Below, piece after piece: positions 10,937 through 24,029 of a stretch of DNA of 64,000 nt. The notes under the pieces are model-generated. The model did no database searches and was not told the origin of the DNA. It saw nothing but the letters and a program-made list of their open reading frames with translations. Both the position numbers and the translations under genes were made by a program. Numbering within the stretch: the stretch's first letter is position 1; every line of letters begins with the position of its first letter. The DNA is taken from positions 50,787,980-50,851,979 of the forward strand of contig NC_068575.1 in assembly GCF_025698545.1 (NCBI RefSeq), written 5' to 3'. Source of the stretch: Gossypium raimondii (lineage: Eukaryota; Streptophyta; Magnoliopsida; Malvales; Malvaceae).

Positions 10937-12456
10937 ATAATGACTTTAAAATTTAAATTTATATTTCTCCTTCATTATGCAATATAACTTATCACAGCAT
11001 TAAACATTTAAGTCGAGCGTCATTATCTGTCACGGAACAACACTCAACCTAAGAGTAAAATAGATGTCCATGTGGACCAAAATAAAACTCCATCACCAAT
11101 ATACAACATGGCACAACAGTGGATCTTGTCCAGAAAAAAACCATCAACGGTTAACGACAAGTGTAAACAGTGTGGTGCGAAAGGAGGAAAAGTATTATAA
11201 AATCTCTCTACATCCACTATATCTTTCATACTTGTTTTCTGTGGATCACAATTGTGGCAGGCCCAATTATAAGATCTCTAGACCCACTATGAATTTTGGG
11301 TTGTAAAAACTCTCGGCCTTGGCAACCGGTCGTAAACCTGACACTTGTATCTATTTATTTGACCGGATATTTATCAAAAACCAACATGTTTCTTTGTCAT
11401 CAATATCAAGTATTCACTTTTTAAATTGTCAAATCACCAATATTAACTGCAAATTTAAATGAAGGGATTTTCATACAACTTCATGTCTTAAAAGACCTTC
11501 TGGCATGTTTACTATGTGCATATCAATATATCATTGTTTTAAGCAAATCAAGTTAATGTCTGTCGGCAAAATTATTTATTATTTGCGGTAGAAAAAAACA
11601 CTAAACAGAGAAACGTTCTTCATCTTGCTAACAACAAAATGTGAATCAAAGTGCTTACGGGTGCAATTGGAATCACAAATTCTACCCTCTGACATCATTA
11701 AAGAAAGAAAAGTGGTGGAAAGGCCATGAGAGATCAAACACCGGAGGAGTCTGGTCAGAAGTATTAATTATTATGGAATGGTACCATAAATGCCAGCTGT
11801 TGTATAATTTCACTTTCAGCCCATCCCATGACTAACATGAGTGGACCAGTGTATGCCTTCGGCTACTCCCTTTTTCCTAAACACTAAAACATACGACTAG
11901 AGAAGTAGGGCCTTGAATGAATGCTGCAACTTTTAGGTGACAGCACTGCCCAAATTGACCTATTATCGAATATTGCATGCTGTCCTGCAGTGACAAACAG
12001 GGATACCAAATCACAGAAAATGGAACATTTCAAACCAAACCAAATTGCAAAAGTATCCTTTTAACAAGAACCTATAAAGTAGATTACATGTACAACATAT
12101 TTACAAAACTTAAGGAACAAATCAGAACCAGTTATTACATGAACTAAACTAAATGAAGAAAAACAAAGTGAAGCTGTCATACCATAATCCTACGGCAAGC
12201 TATTATGCTCCATGGAAATATTCGAAGTAAATTATCGTCAAACCGAACACCTCACTGGAAAGCTTGCCCTATTTTCCCATAGGGATCAAAAAGAAACAAA
12301 GAATAGAGTTCACAATGCCCATGCATATAGCTTGACAACTAAAGAACGTATGGGAAGAGAGAGCTCCAACAAGATAAAATGAGAAAAGAACAACTTACAT
12401 GCAAGAAGGGTATCAAAAGAATCAGAAAATAAAAATATAACACAAGTTATCATATG
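10937..12456. other. intergenic DNA and probable 3' UTR of the PUB3-like gene
   Basis: No gene or repeat that I recognise at 10937-12000. The part from roughly 12050 to 12456 directly follows the stop codon of the minus-strand U-box gene and probably holds its 3' UTR. No poly(A) signal could be fixed with confidence. Confidence 0.4.
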
Positions 12457-15400
12457 TCACATCCTGCCCTTCCCTGTCGCACCTTCTCTCTGATTCCGGA
12501 AGTGACTAAGAAGCTGCTGTGCCTGCAACATTAAAAAAACAATATATCATATGCTTTATGATGTGCATCCCGAAAATTCGCATTACATAACACATTTTTC
12601 CAAACCAATCTAATTAACTACATTAAGGAATATAATCACAATTCCGCTTACTATTTGAAATTCCAGACACAGAAACAGACAATGCAAGGACTGTAGCATT
12701 GTAACAGAAGAAGAGTTAAAAACTAAGCTGCATACCTTTTCCTTTGCTCTTGGTGTGCCGGACTGAGACAGTGCAACTAGGGATGGAATGGCCCCTTCTT
12801 GCAAAACCAAGGTACAAAACTTGGAACTGTTAAGGCATAGTTGCAGCAATGCAGAGGCAGCATTTTCCTTACCCCTCGGCGACCCTGATTCAACAACTTC
12901 CATTAGTACTGGGATACCGCCTTCCTGTACAATTGCCAAACGCCCTTCCGCAATTGTGGACAGGTTCGAGAGAAGAGCAACTGCCTTGTCAACCATCCCG
13001 CTATCAGGATCCAAAAACTTGACAAGGTATTTCACCGTGCCAGCTTGCACTATACGAGCCTTATTTTCATGAAAGATTGACAAGTTAAACAAAGCAGTAG
13101 CAGCATCTTTTCTTCCTCTCAATGTTCCTGAGCCTAGAAGATTTACCAAGGCTTTTACAGCACCCGAGCGGCCGATCCTTGCCTTGTACTCTTCCAAGAC
13201 AGAAAGACTGAACAAAGCTGCCGCAGAGTTTTCTTTGGCTCCAGCATTTCCAGACTTTAAAACATGAATTAGTGGCTCTATTGCTCCCGATTTTGCAATT
13301 CTAGCCTTGTTATCTTCATTAATTGAGAGGTTTAGAAGGGCTGTAACAGCATGCTCTTGCGTTAGCTTTACTTTTGAGTATAATAGAGAAAGTAATGGCG
13401 CAATAGCACCACATTGACCTATAATTATTCGATTTTCCATGTTGTGCTTTGCAAGAAAGCGCAATTCTGCAGCAGCTGCTGTTTGGACTTCATTGGATAG
13501 GCTTTTAAGGTTGTCCACTAACGTCTTCACATGGGAACTCGTGGTCAAATCATCACATCCTGACCCAGATTCAATGAAATAAGGGCTGTTATAATTATGG
13601 TTTCCGTTGACTGACTTTTCTATTTTTGCTCCAGAGGCCTGCAACTGCTTTCCTGTTATCCAGGAAGAAAGTCCAGATTCTTTTGTTAATGAGGAAGTAC
13701 CAAGGCCCTCAGATGAAATTTCAGCTAAGTCATTCCTTTCATGTTTCTTTGAACTACTAGAGGCACAATCAATGCTAGAAACTTCACTTGAGGCTGATTC
13801 AGTCCTGCTGTGAAAAAATGACTGATTGGAGGATTGCTGATCATACTTGTCAATGTCCCTGCTTTGGTATCCATAGCATACTTGGTTATATTTTGAAGAG
13901 GTGTCAATCTTCTGCTTCTCTAAACCATTTCCACCTTCAGGAGATGATCTTGATGTGGAGCAACTACCGTTTGCAAAGCAAGTACTATCAGTGTGAGTTA
14001 AATCTTGAGATGATAAATGATTTGAAGGAGAAATTGAGACAAGTTTTGCACGGCCGCTGTTACTAGAAAGTTGTAAGTTGTTTTCCTCACACCAACTTGC
14101 TACCATAGCTTTGACTATGTCATTTGGAATGAGCTTTGTATGTGTAAGTGTTTGATGTGTCTTTGGGCAAATGGACAGTCCACTATCAAGCCACTTTTGG
14201 ATGGAAGTGCGGTCATAAGTTTGCCCAGAAGCGACAATAACAGGATCCATCATAAGTTCCAACGACAAGGGGCAAAGGAAGCGTGGAGGTATCAAAATAC
14301 CACATGTGGGTACAAAGTGCTGTGTTTTAAGCATATAATCACGTATACAAGAGATGAGATCCACAATCTGGTTGATTTGATCTAATTTCCCTTTTGCACT
14401 GTTGACTTGCACATTCATTCTCTCTTTTTCCACAGCCACAGTTTTTTTGAACAACTCCTGGGTTGACGACAAGTTCAGTGATTTGAAAACTTTTATCAAA
14501 TGATCAGTGCAAGGAATAGCATCATCTCTTAGACTTCTCAAAGCCTCTCCTACATTTTCCAATGGTCTCTCCTGCTGTAGATGTTTAATTTCCCGCATAC
14601 AGTGCTGAAACAATTGAATATTAGTTAGTGTCACTACACAAAACCGACACAACACTGAAAAAGTTATATGCCTTGACAATTTCCAGAAGGACAATAAAAT
14701 TTGTAGAAAGAAAATGACTACCATTTCTTTTTTCATCCAAACATAGTATGAAACAACAAATTCGATCTTTTCTTCAATACTTGAAGCGGATGATGATGAC
14801 TTCGAATTCGATCTATATAATATGAGACATAACTGAAGTGAAGTGAAGAGCTTTGCATTTTTATCAGAAAAGGCTCCAAAAATGGGATAGAATTTTTGTC
14901 ATCCAATAATGGCATGAGCAATAAATTTGACCTTTTTCTTACCTGAACAGTGGTTATACTTGAAGTGGATAGTGATGATTGCAATGATCTATGTAATACT
15001 TGACATATCTGAAGCGAAGAGCTTTGCATTTTTATCAGAAAAGACTCACTCTGAAGAACCTGTATATGTTTTTAAAACATAAATAAATAAATAAACTGAA
15101 ATATGATAGTAGTTGAAGCCTAAGAGCCTACTTCTTTTACTGAAGAAGGTATACATAATTCATCTCAATATCCAAAATTCAAGCTTGGCTTCTCTGTTTT
15201 ATTTGAAGCAATGCCATTAAAATATGCTTGGATACTGGTTTTAAAAGTGAACAATAGAAAAGCATAATGATCAAAAACTAGAATATGATCATAGAACACT
15301 GATGTTACAACAGATAGTGTTCAGTACAGATTGAAATTAAACTTACCCTGTGGATTTTGCTCATATTATAACACCACTTCTCCACGAATTCTCGAGCCTC

Positions 15401-15622
15401 ATTCACAAGCAAATCTAGCTCTTCGCACTCTTTATATAGAGTTTCATCTGAAGGTATCTTGCAATCAACAATATCATCAAGCAGTGGTTTTAAAATTTTT
15501 AACACAACAACCATATTTCTGTAATTCTTTTCCATGGGAACAACTTTTATTTTCTGGCATGATGTGAGATGAATAAATCGACAGATGCTGTTGATGAGAT
15601 ATCTCACAGAGGTTGTTTCCAT
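12457..15622 (-). CDS. PUB3: U-box / armadillo-repeat E3 ubiquitin ligase, PUB3-like
   Basis: Four coding exons: 15347-15622, 14943-15059, 12736-14604 and 12457-12522, all phase 0 with GT/AG junctions, 775 residues. The order is a U-box N-terminal domain (about 1-235), a U-box at about 236-306 (IPPRFLCPLSLELMMDPVIV... TYDRTSIQKWLDSG), a serine-rich linker, and about six armadillo repeats at 489-755 (LTQEHAVTALLNLSI, AKENSAAALFSLSV, GRKDAATALFNLSI). The U-box recruits E2 enzymes and the ARM repeats bind the substrate or partner. Length and exon-end residues fit Arabidopsis PUB3 (760 residues) better than PUB4. The last exon encodes AQQLLSHFRNQRE. The long open frame on the exon-3 side runs into intron 2 and must not be taken as the start. 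Neighbour downstream is a retrotransposon only 1.5 kb away. Confidence 0.9.
14757..14877 (-). pseudogene. decayed tandem copy of PUB3-like exon 2 within intron 2
   Basis: This stretch resembles 14922-15050. Both contain an identical 25-base core (plus strand, from gagctttgc to atcagaaaa) and similar flanks, and both end near a gatctttt/gaccttttt phrase. The copy can be read as EPFLIKMQSSSL..., against ESFLIKMQSSSL in the true exon. It has lost the bases that carry the splice donor in the true exon (tacctgaacag) and carries small insertions. It is therefore probably skipped as part of intron 2 (14605-14942). Confidence 0.75.
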
Positions 15623-16511
15623 CTGACCTGTAATGTATGCAGCAAATCAGAATTTATTAAAAAAAAGCCATTGAAGAAATTTGAAGTTTGCACCATTGTC
15701 GGTGTTGTCTTTTACCCATAATCTAAGGTAGTCCAGTCTTCTAGATTTCGAGCAAAAGGATAAAGATCAGATATTTTTACAATTTTTCATAGCAAGTGAA
15801 AGGCTTTTGATTGATGTCTCTATGGGGAACATAGACAAACACATGCACTGCTACTGGAAATTGTTCACCAATGCCATGGGAAACCTTTTATCAAACTCAC
15901 TTTACAAAATTTAAATTTCCAATTTAAAACAAGCAAATTTTAATAAATAAAAAAATCGAGTATAAAGAAAAGGGCTTTTTGACTAATATCACTGTTGACT
16001 TTTTCCAATATGGTCTAAAATCCTTAGACTCAGCTATCCAACACAAATTAAAGGAAAGAGGATTTTGATTGAAAAACAAAGAAGCTTCATAAAAGTGTGT
16101 ATAAATGTATAATACACACCTCATTGTTTCTTAACAGAGCTAAAGTGACAGGGATAGAGAATTCTTAAAACATTAATATGAAAAACAAATTCATTCTTCA
16201 TTTACTAGTTGAAGAAATGTAAATACAAATTTGAAGTACAACAAAATCAAAAGCCAAGTTTAACAGAGTTAGCAAAGCTTCCAACCAAAAATGGCTAATC
16301 AGTAAACTCACTCAACCTGGTTTTTTTTTTTTTTTCTTACACTCAGTCTATTAAAAATATATATTTCAAATGCTACATCACAGCAACAAGAACAAACAGC
16401 ACTCAAAAATAACATTCACATTAAACTACAAGAGCTTCCCAGTGCTTAAATCCAATTTATATAATGAAAAACACACCGACATATTATTACACCATAAAGA
16501 AATATATATAC

Positions 16512-16589
16512 CTGTTTCTTGAAGTGGGTTTAAGCTGGTGAAACGAAGAAAGCAAGGATCTTGATGTACATTTGAGTAATGACATAAAC
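16512..16589 (-). other. probable non-coding 5' UTR exon of the PUB3-like gene
   Basis: On the minus strand the stretch is bounded by a polypyrimidine tract plus CAG at 16590 and AACAG|GTATAT at 16512/16511. The next exon would start at 15627, five bases before the ATG, after a TTACAG acceptor. A first exon must lie further upstream at about 16640-16760. No transcript evidence; the call rests on splice sites only. Confidence 0.4.
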
Positions 16590-16960
16590 CTGAAAAAAAA
16601 AAATCAAATATTAAACCCTGAAGCATTAAACATGACAACTTCAAGCTCAGCTTTTTTTTCTTTTTCCCCAGAAAAGTTGCATGAGGGAGAAGGCTGACAG
16701 AACTGGAACCCAATAAGGAAACACACAAAAAGAAAAGAAAGAGAAGGTTGAACTGGGCGGGACCCCTATTTGGTCGAAGATTTGTCAGGAGGAGACTTGT
16801 AATTAATCACCATTATTACATAAAACAAAGGGGAGTTTCAAACAAAGTGTTTCAAACATTTGAAGTAACGTTTCTACTGAGGTAATTTGAATTTCGAGAT
16901 TAATTTTATTTTTATATATTTTATACGAAAATTGCATGTTTTAATATTGTTGGTCTAATG

Positions 16961-17669
16961 TAGAGGTGTTCATGTGCCGGGCGGCCTAGCTCGGCCCGTC
17001 CAAAATATGAGAGGGTTCGGGTAAAAATATAGGCCTGAAATATGGGTTTGGGGAAAAAACGAGGCCCGTTTAGAAAACAGGTAGGGCTTCAGGCAAAAAT
17101 TTTTTGGCCCAGGCCCGGCCCGGCCCGAAAATATATTAAATATATATTTTTATTTTTAAAATATACTAGTTTTAGTTTTATTTTAAGTTTTAAGTTAGAA
17201 AATGTTAGATTTTTTTACAACAATTAATACAATTAGCAATTAATAATTTGATATAATTTGGTAATTTTACTAACAATTAATACAATTAACAATTAATAAT
17301 TTTACTAACAAAATGTTAGTAACAATTAATAATTAATAATTTGATATAATTTGATAATTTTAGTAACAATTAATACAATTAATAATTTTACTAACAAAAT
17401 GTTAGATTTTACAAAATGTTGACTAGTACAAAAAAATATAATTTGATACAATTTTAATAACAATTAATTTTGATAACAATTAATTTTAACAACAATTAGT
17501 TTTAATTTTAATAAAAATATAATTTTAATTAGAAAACGGGCCGGGCCGGGCTCGGGTTCCATATTTTTCCCCGGGCAAGGCCTGCACAAATCTCAGGCCC
17601 ATATTTCGGCCCGGGCCTAGGAAGCGGGCTAAAATTTTTTGGGCCCGGCCCGGCCCATAGACACCTCTA
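16961..17669. mobile_element. non-autonomous hAT-type element, 709 bp, 8-bp TSD gtctaatg
   Basis: Starts tagaggtgttcatg and ends acacctcta. The first and last ~9 bp are inverted repeats, followed inward by ccgggc/gcccgg-rich arms. The flanking 8 bp are identical (gtctaatg at 16953-16960 and 17670-17677), as hAT transposition makes. The ends are very GC-rich (ggcccggcccgg) and the middle is A/T-rich and noncoding. No transposase. It sits in the upstream region of the PUB3-like gene. Confidence 0.88.
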
Positions 17670-17677
17670 GTCTAATG

Positions 17678-19072
17678 ATAAAATATATTATAAAATATTA
17701 TTTCTATTAAAAAAATATGTTCTAATATTATTGAGTCTAATAATAAAATATATTATAAAACACTATTTCTTTAAAAATAAAATTTAAACCCCATAGTTAC
17801 CATTCATTACAAATTGACATAAGTACAAACAAAGACAAACTTTCAGGTCCCTTAGCTGCTTTAATTATAACAGACTGCCCCATTTTTTGGTCCTGTTGAT
17901 CCATTGCCAGCTATCAAACATATTTCCTGAAGATGAACCAAACCTCTCCAAATCATCCCCTTTTTCAGTTCATAAGTTGCATCATGTCATGTGTCTCTCC
18001 ACTTTCATCTTTTTCGTGGGAAATTACTGTCATTACTTTGTTTCTTTTTGTACAAAACTAGCTTATAAACCTCCTAAAGTACCTTGGTTAATGGAGGTCA
18101 CACAAGTCAATCACTTCACCTGGTTAAAAAGGGTTTGCTTAATGACTCAAATTAATTGCTCAAACTCTTTTTAACTGCTTTGACTTCTATTTTAGTTTTT
18201 CAGAAACACATGCTTGCAAATCCCACTTTTAACAAATCACATCAGATTACATTACTCACCCCCCTTGATCTTACAATTTAATTTTTATTTTTGCTTTTAT
18301 ATTTTACTTTGGACCGACACTGGTCTAAGATTCCAAGGCTTCATTTAAGGCTAGCTTTACTTTCAAAACTACCTTATCCCTTATCCTAATCTACCAATAT
18401 CTTCAAGTGTCGGTCACATGGTCAATCCAGTAGCAAACAACTAGAAATGCATACGTCTCGACAGTAAGCGGCCTTACAGTTCAATCAATCTCTATGATTC
18501 CTTTGTCGACAGTAATCTCAAACCCATGATCGTGGTAAGTTTTCATTCACAGTGAAAAATAAAGTGATGCTTCGTTCTATCAATCTGGCACTACGAAACT
18601 ACAGTAAATTTGGACTGTAGCAAGGAGCAGGAGATCCTGGAGATGTGGGAAGGGTCTTGCTGTTGCAATGGTGGGCTCCTTTTAGTGCTTCTACTTTTAA
18701 GACTAAAATTGACTATTTTTTTCTCTGCAGGACATGATCCTTAAAATGCTCCTTTTCTTTGTTTTTGGTAAAGGGAGATTTACAGCGATTACTTTTATAA
18801 CGAAACATACACGTCTTAAAACAGACAGAAAGGCAAACCTGTCAGAGTTACTGATTCACTTGCTTCAGCTTCAAGTTATATCACTCAAATCAAATGAAGT
18901 TTCCAGGAATGACACTGATAAGGAATTGTATATTTCACTAAATAATGTTTTTCTTAGTATATGATAATGTCATTTACAGTAACTTGATTTTGTAACAAAA
19001 ACTTTAAAATTTCAATAAGTTTAATCTGCCATGCATAAGACAATCCATGTGTATTATTGGTTTTTCCACCCA
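17678..19072. other. intergenic, between PUB3-like promoter side and XBAT35-like 3' end
   Basis: Only short, unsupported frames. No domain or repeat that I recognise. The part nearest 19072 should contain the 3' UTR of the XBAT35-like gene. Confidence 0.4.
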
Positions 19073-22000
19073 TCATATGGTATAGAGCCGTATAACTTTA
19101 TCTATCTTGCTTCGGCAAACGGGGCATAGTCCATTTTTGGCCTTTATCTCATTTAAGCAAGACATGCAACCAGCCATATGACCACAGGGGATGCATGCAC
19201 CTTCTACCAGAGCTTCCCAACATATTATACAAGAGGAAGAACCATCTCCTTTAGCATCATTTGTGGTTGAGGCTCCATGATCTGTTGTTGTCGTAGCAGG
19301 CAAATGCACTGGATTGAAATCAATTGAAGGATACTGACTTGGTTCTTCAACTAAAACATCATCAGGAATTGGTGGAGCAGATGGAGACATGGAAGCATTG
19401 AGTCCACTTGTTTGGACATGGGCAGGAGGATCCAAGAGGCTTTGGAGACTTTGTTTACCAGTAGGTCTAGAATCCCAGTCGTTCTCTTTTTTAGTTCGTG
19501 CACCCATCCAACCACTGTGATCTCCAAGGGTTTGGACAGAGGGTCCAGAATCTAACACACCCCAACCATTGTAATCCTTTCTGGTTGGTCCATCCATCCA
19601 TCCTGTGTTACCTAGCTCTGAATGTTCCCGTCCATCAGTAGGACCCCATCCATTATAACTTTCAGCATTTGTAGAAATCTCCCAACCGTTTGCATCAACT
19701 GCCCCAGAGCACCAGTTATTATTACGTTCTGGAGATTCAGCAACAGTTTGATGTGCATTTGCTGCACTTGAAGTTTGGGTATCAAGAACTGTTGGGGACG
19801 GGACAACCTAGAAACATTGCAGCTCTTGTTAGTATGCAAGATGCTTACTGTATGTTATATAATGCAATTTATCAAACAAAACGAAGAAAAATAGTACTGT
19901 TTGTGAAACGTGAAACATAAAACACAACTTTCCAAAACTAATCCAACATAACCATTGAGTTACTTACAACAAAATATTCAAAGTCCCCCACTGAAAAATG
20001 ACAGAAATTTCAAGAAAACAAATTACACTTGCCTGACTAACTTGATTTCTGAACAAATGAAGATGCTAAGTCATAAACCAGACCTCTAAAGCAATCCTCT
20101 TTAACAGACCAAAGGACCAAGCACATGCATGTTTTCCATCACTCCTCTAATTTTATAGCCTCCATAACTTGAAGAGCAGCATTCAAAATAATTTATACCG
20201 AAATGCTCAGAAAAATAACAAACTCATGTTTTCCACTCTTAACTGTTCACATTTGAATCCGAGCATAAGTCTATCCCAATCTAATTGAAACTAGACCAAT
20301 TAGAGCGTATTACAATTACAATGATGCAATGACTATTTTCACAAGAATGTATTGTGATATAGTTTACCTGAAATTGTCAATACAAATACACATTTTGAAG
20401 TAACACTAGTATTCCTCCTATAAAAGATAAAAGAACCTATTTCCAAAGATGATTTATACACTCATTTCCTCCCCATCTGATTAGATAAGAGTTTTGATTT
20501 TCATAATGAATTAAATATCCAATGACACCATTTTTATCACCTCTCAGAATTTCGAACATGCATGTATTCAGTTCTTTTTTGCGCAAAAACTAAGAGATAC
20601 AAATTTCAGCAGGGTGATATATAGAATCAACTAAACCTGAAGATTTCCTTTGCATGCACTATATAACCATTGAAGCTGCTGCTTGTCTCCCTCATTTCCA
20701 GATGCAATCTTGTATCGAGTTTCTAACAGATAAAAATGGAATGAGTAAAAAGGTTCAAACACCAAAGGATATTATACACAAAAGGACTGTTGGTGAATAC
20801 AATGGGAAAATGAGAAAGCCAATGTCTATTTCACTTAACAGTTAGATTTATTACTGCATTCATTCATAGCTAAACAATTTGCTATCACAGAATACTTCCA
20901 ATTCCAAAGCTGCAAATTAAATAATCAATGATGAAGTTTGCCTCATCTTATTGATATATATATGTATGACAAAACAATGGTATGATAAAAGAGAAAAAGA
21001 GCAATCATAGATCTGAACTTATGCCTTTAATCAACCATTTTTATATTAATCATATTTATATAGACACCATCAAATAGCAAAGTTGATCATATCACTAGAA
21101 TAACAAGCATGATGCAGGAGCTTTACAGATGCATAAAGGTCATATGCAACACCAAAACATGGAACAAGCAATTCAATTAATAACATTCAGTGCCTAAGGA
21201 GAGTAAAGAACAATAAGAACCATAACATGACTAAGAGTATTCTTAAACACAGCCAAATACTTACCAGATCAGTTTCTTATCAGAAAAGAAAAAAAAAAGG
21301 ACAATAGGTTCAGCTATAGGAAGTTACTGGTAGTCTGATCAAATATGACAAGTGCTGGATCTGATTTAAGAAATTTGGGTTCTTCAATTTTGGCCTTCCA
21401 AAGAGCGATGACCGTCTGAGGCTGGGCATCCTGCTCGTATCAAGAATGTAGATATTAAATATAAATATATGACATTTTTAAAAGTTATATCCATGCCTGA
21501 AAGGCAAACTTAAAAGGAAAACAAAAAGGGGATTATGACATTATATGATGAATAAAATGGCTATATGAACTTCTCTTCACAAGTTATTTATTGAATAATT
21601 CTCAAAGTCAGACTATATTCTTCCAGGGGACTAGGGTAAAGGGCAAATTGAGTAAAAGAAAATTTAAAGCATTGCGTTGAAAACAAGATGACCATTTTAG
21701 TGGCCTAACCTGCAAAGTGGAATATATTGCAAGCTCGAATCTGGGAGGCCTCATGGGATTACCAGAACCACAAGGTATAATCACAACCCAGCTGTAAGAA
21801 AGCACATTAATTAGTACACAAGTAATGCATTTAAAGGGACTCGATCAGTTAACATTATATATATAGTTTTAATGAGAATCAGATATGCTCTAGATAAACT
21901 AAAAAGTGTGGAAAATATCAAGAAAAGTTGGATATAAAGGCAGTAAATGTACATTGTACAGACATTTTCCTTGATAACAACTGAGGAGCAAATCCACCAA

Positions 22001-23217
22001 GGAATCTTGGACCGTGAAACTCCCGAAACCAGCCAGAGAAACAGCAAATATGATTCTGGATAGAACAACACATGCATGAAGCCTAGGAAAAACAACCTAT
22101 CATAGCAAAAAAGATTAATTAATTATGCACGTATTTCCCTCAAGCGTACCTCAATTGCACGGACAATATTTGTACACCCTTTATTTCTGGCAACCTCAAG
22201 CGGTGTCTGACAATCATCATTCCTCAATAAAAAATTAGCTGAAAACATTAATGTCAAACAAGAGCTTATAATACAAATAACAAATACCGAACTAGATCAT
22301 AATTCCCGAGTTAAGCAAATAGGAAGACATACCGCCACGAGAAAGAAGCAGCTTAACAGTTTGCTCCAGGCCTCTTTTTGCAGCATGATGTAACGGAGTC
22401 CCTGCATTACGTCCTGCGAATGAAGGTTAAGTAAGAAGCAGAGTTAACACAAGATGCTTTTTATTACCAAGGAAAAAACATAAAAACAAAAAAAAATAAA
22501 ACACACACACACACTCACACAACTGTTCAATGTTTATGCACCCAATTCAGAATGTTTTTAACTTTTAATTATAAAGTGAGAGTGCGTACACCATGCAACA
22601 GAGTAAATAACTTGTCCAGAAATTTAGAACTTATTACAAAAACGAATATTGGGCAAAAATCAAAATATACTATCAAAAGAAACCTACCAGGGCGGTAAGC
22701 ATTGACATTGGCACCCATTTCAATCAGTGTCTTGGCCACATCTATTAATTCAGGATTCATGCATGCCACAATGAGGGCAGTCTTTCCATCTCTGTCTATC
22801 CACTACATCACAAAAACAACTCAGACTATAACTTTCATAATTTCATTATACAAAACACACATGTAAGCAAGAATCAACCATAAATGATCAAATTACTTCT
22901 TTTTTTACTTATTTTCTGCTTTTCTGGGAACCACGAACGACACCCAGACTTTAACATGTACAATTTAAGGCGAACTGAACAACAAACCAACGTTCCCTAA
23001 AGGCCAACTCTTTATCGACTTTCCATCAAAATTACCTTAGAAAACTGACAGAATATAACTATGTAAGGGGAACAAATAGTTGAAGTATACGCACCTCAAG
23101 GCCAGCACCTTCTCTGCAAAGAGATTTAATGCCATCCACGTTCCCGGCAATTGCAGCCTGATAAAGCAACTCGTCTTTTGATTGCTTTTGGCGCATCGTA
23201 TCAAGTTTCTGACCCAT
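19073..23217 (-). CDS. XBAT35: ankyrin-repeat RING E3 ubiquitin ligase, XBAT35-like
   Basis: Nine coding exons: 23095-23217, 22688-22802, 22333-22413, 22150-22238, 21964-22055, 21710-21791, 21328-21430, 20637-20722 and 19073-19807. Phases agree throughout, giving 501 residues (Arabidopsis XBAT35 has 462). Residues ~15-136 form ankyrin repeats (DGKTALIVACMNPELIDVAK, AGTPLHHAAKRGLEQTVKLL, CQTPLEVARNKG). Residues 137-256 carry the conserved FSGWFREFHGPRFL and WVVIIPCGSGNP segments. The C-terminus has a C3HC4 RING (C450, C453, C462, C465, H467, C471/C474, C485, C488) ending VIRLYTI. The RING binds E2 and the ankyrins bind substrates. In Arabidopsis the protein acts in ethylene-linked apical hook growth, with splice forms differing in nuclear import. 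Exon 5 uses a weak donor (AAAT|GTCTGT), chosen because only it keeps the frame into WVVIIP. Confidence 0.9.
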
Positions 23218-24029
23218 CTATAAGCTTTTACCCACAAATATTTTTGAAGCAAAAACAAGAAGTGCACCAGAGGTTTGAAGGAAGCGAAAGCGGGTGGTAG
23301 TGGTGAAGATTTGTAGGAGGAAACTTCTAAAGAAGTTGTAAATATTGCATTGTATTAATTGGAAGACAAAGGGAAACAGCGAGTTGAGGGAAGATAATTT
23401 GTCAGATTGATACGGTGAGAATAGCCACACCTAAACAGCCAAGTGGATCCATGTTCAATTCCATCACATTTTCGTAATATTAAACTAAAATTAATAAAAA
23501 TGTAAAAGATTGTTTATTTAATAGTTATCGTTTAAAAAGTATACGATTTTAATAAAAGAAATTGCATATTACTCAATTAATAATTATTGATAAAAAAATT
23601 TAAAGAAAATGTCAACAGTGATAAAGACTGTATTGGAGGATAACGAACAATATAAAAATTTAAATAATGTTTATAATTTTACTAATATAAAAACATAAAC
23701 CAAAAAAAGATTATTACAACTTAAAATATTATTTAATTATATAAATTATTACAACTTTTATATTAACCAGATTAGATAACATTTTGTGTAATCAGGTAAT
23801 ATACAAAACTCGCCTGTTTTAGAATTTTAAAAAATGAGTACTTGCGCTTTGTTAATATAATATAATGTTAAAGAAGATTGATTTCTTTAATGACTGAATA
23901 TCTAAACATCCATGGTTTCCCATCTCCCAATGATAAATAAAATGTAAGTGGTATTAAAAGTTTAAAAACCAGCATCTCACAGCTATCAAAATGCAAGTCA
24001 TCTTTCGTTTTTGGTAGCTTCATCGTGAA
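23218..24029. other. intergenic, XBAT35-like upstream region and RHON1-like 3' side
   Basis: Bases 23218-23440 probably hold the 5' UTR and core promoter of the XBAT35-like gene. 23460-23900 is A/T-rich with no recognisable gene. Confidence 0.4.

Noticed and set aside
12610..14736. A single 708-residue protein starting MKKEMVVIFF
   Set aside because: Its first ~45 residues read through intron 2 and its last ~30 through intron 3. A TTTCAG acceptor at 14605 and a GTATG donor at 12735 plus family alignment give the spliced protein.
17887..18964. Two small plus-strand genes (17887-18174, 18734-18964)
   Set aside because: Composition is that of random A/T-rich DNA, with no domain, no splice partner and no promoter.
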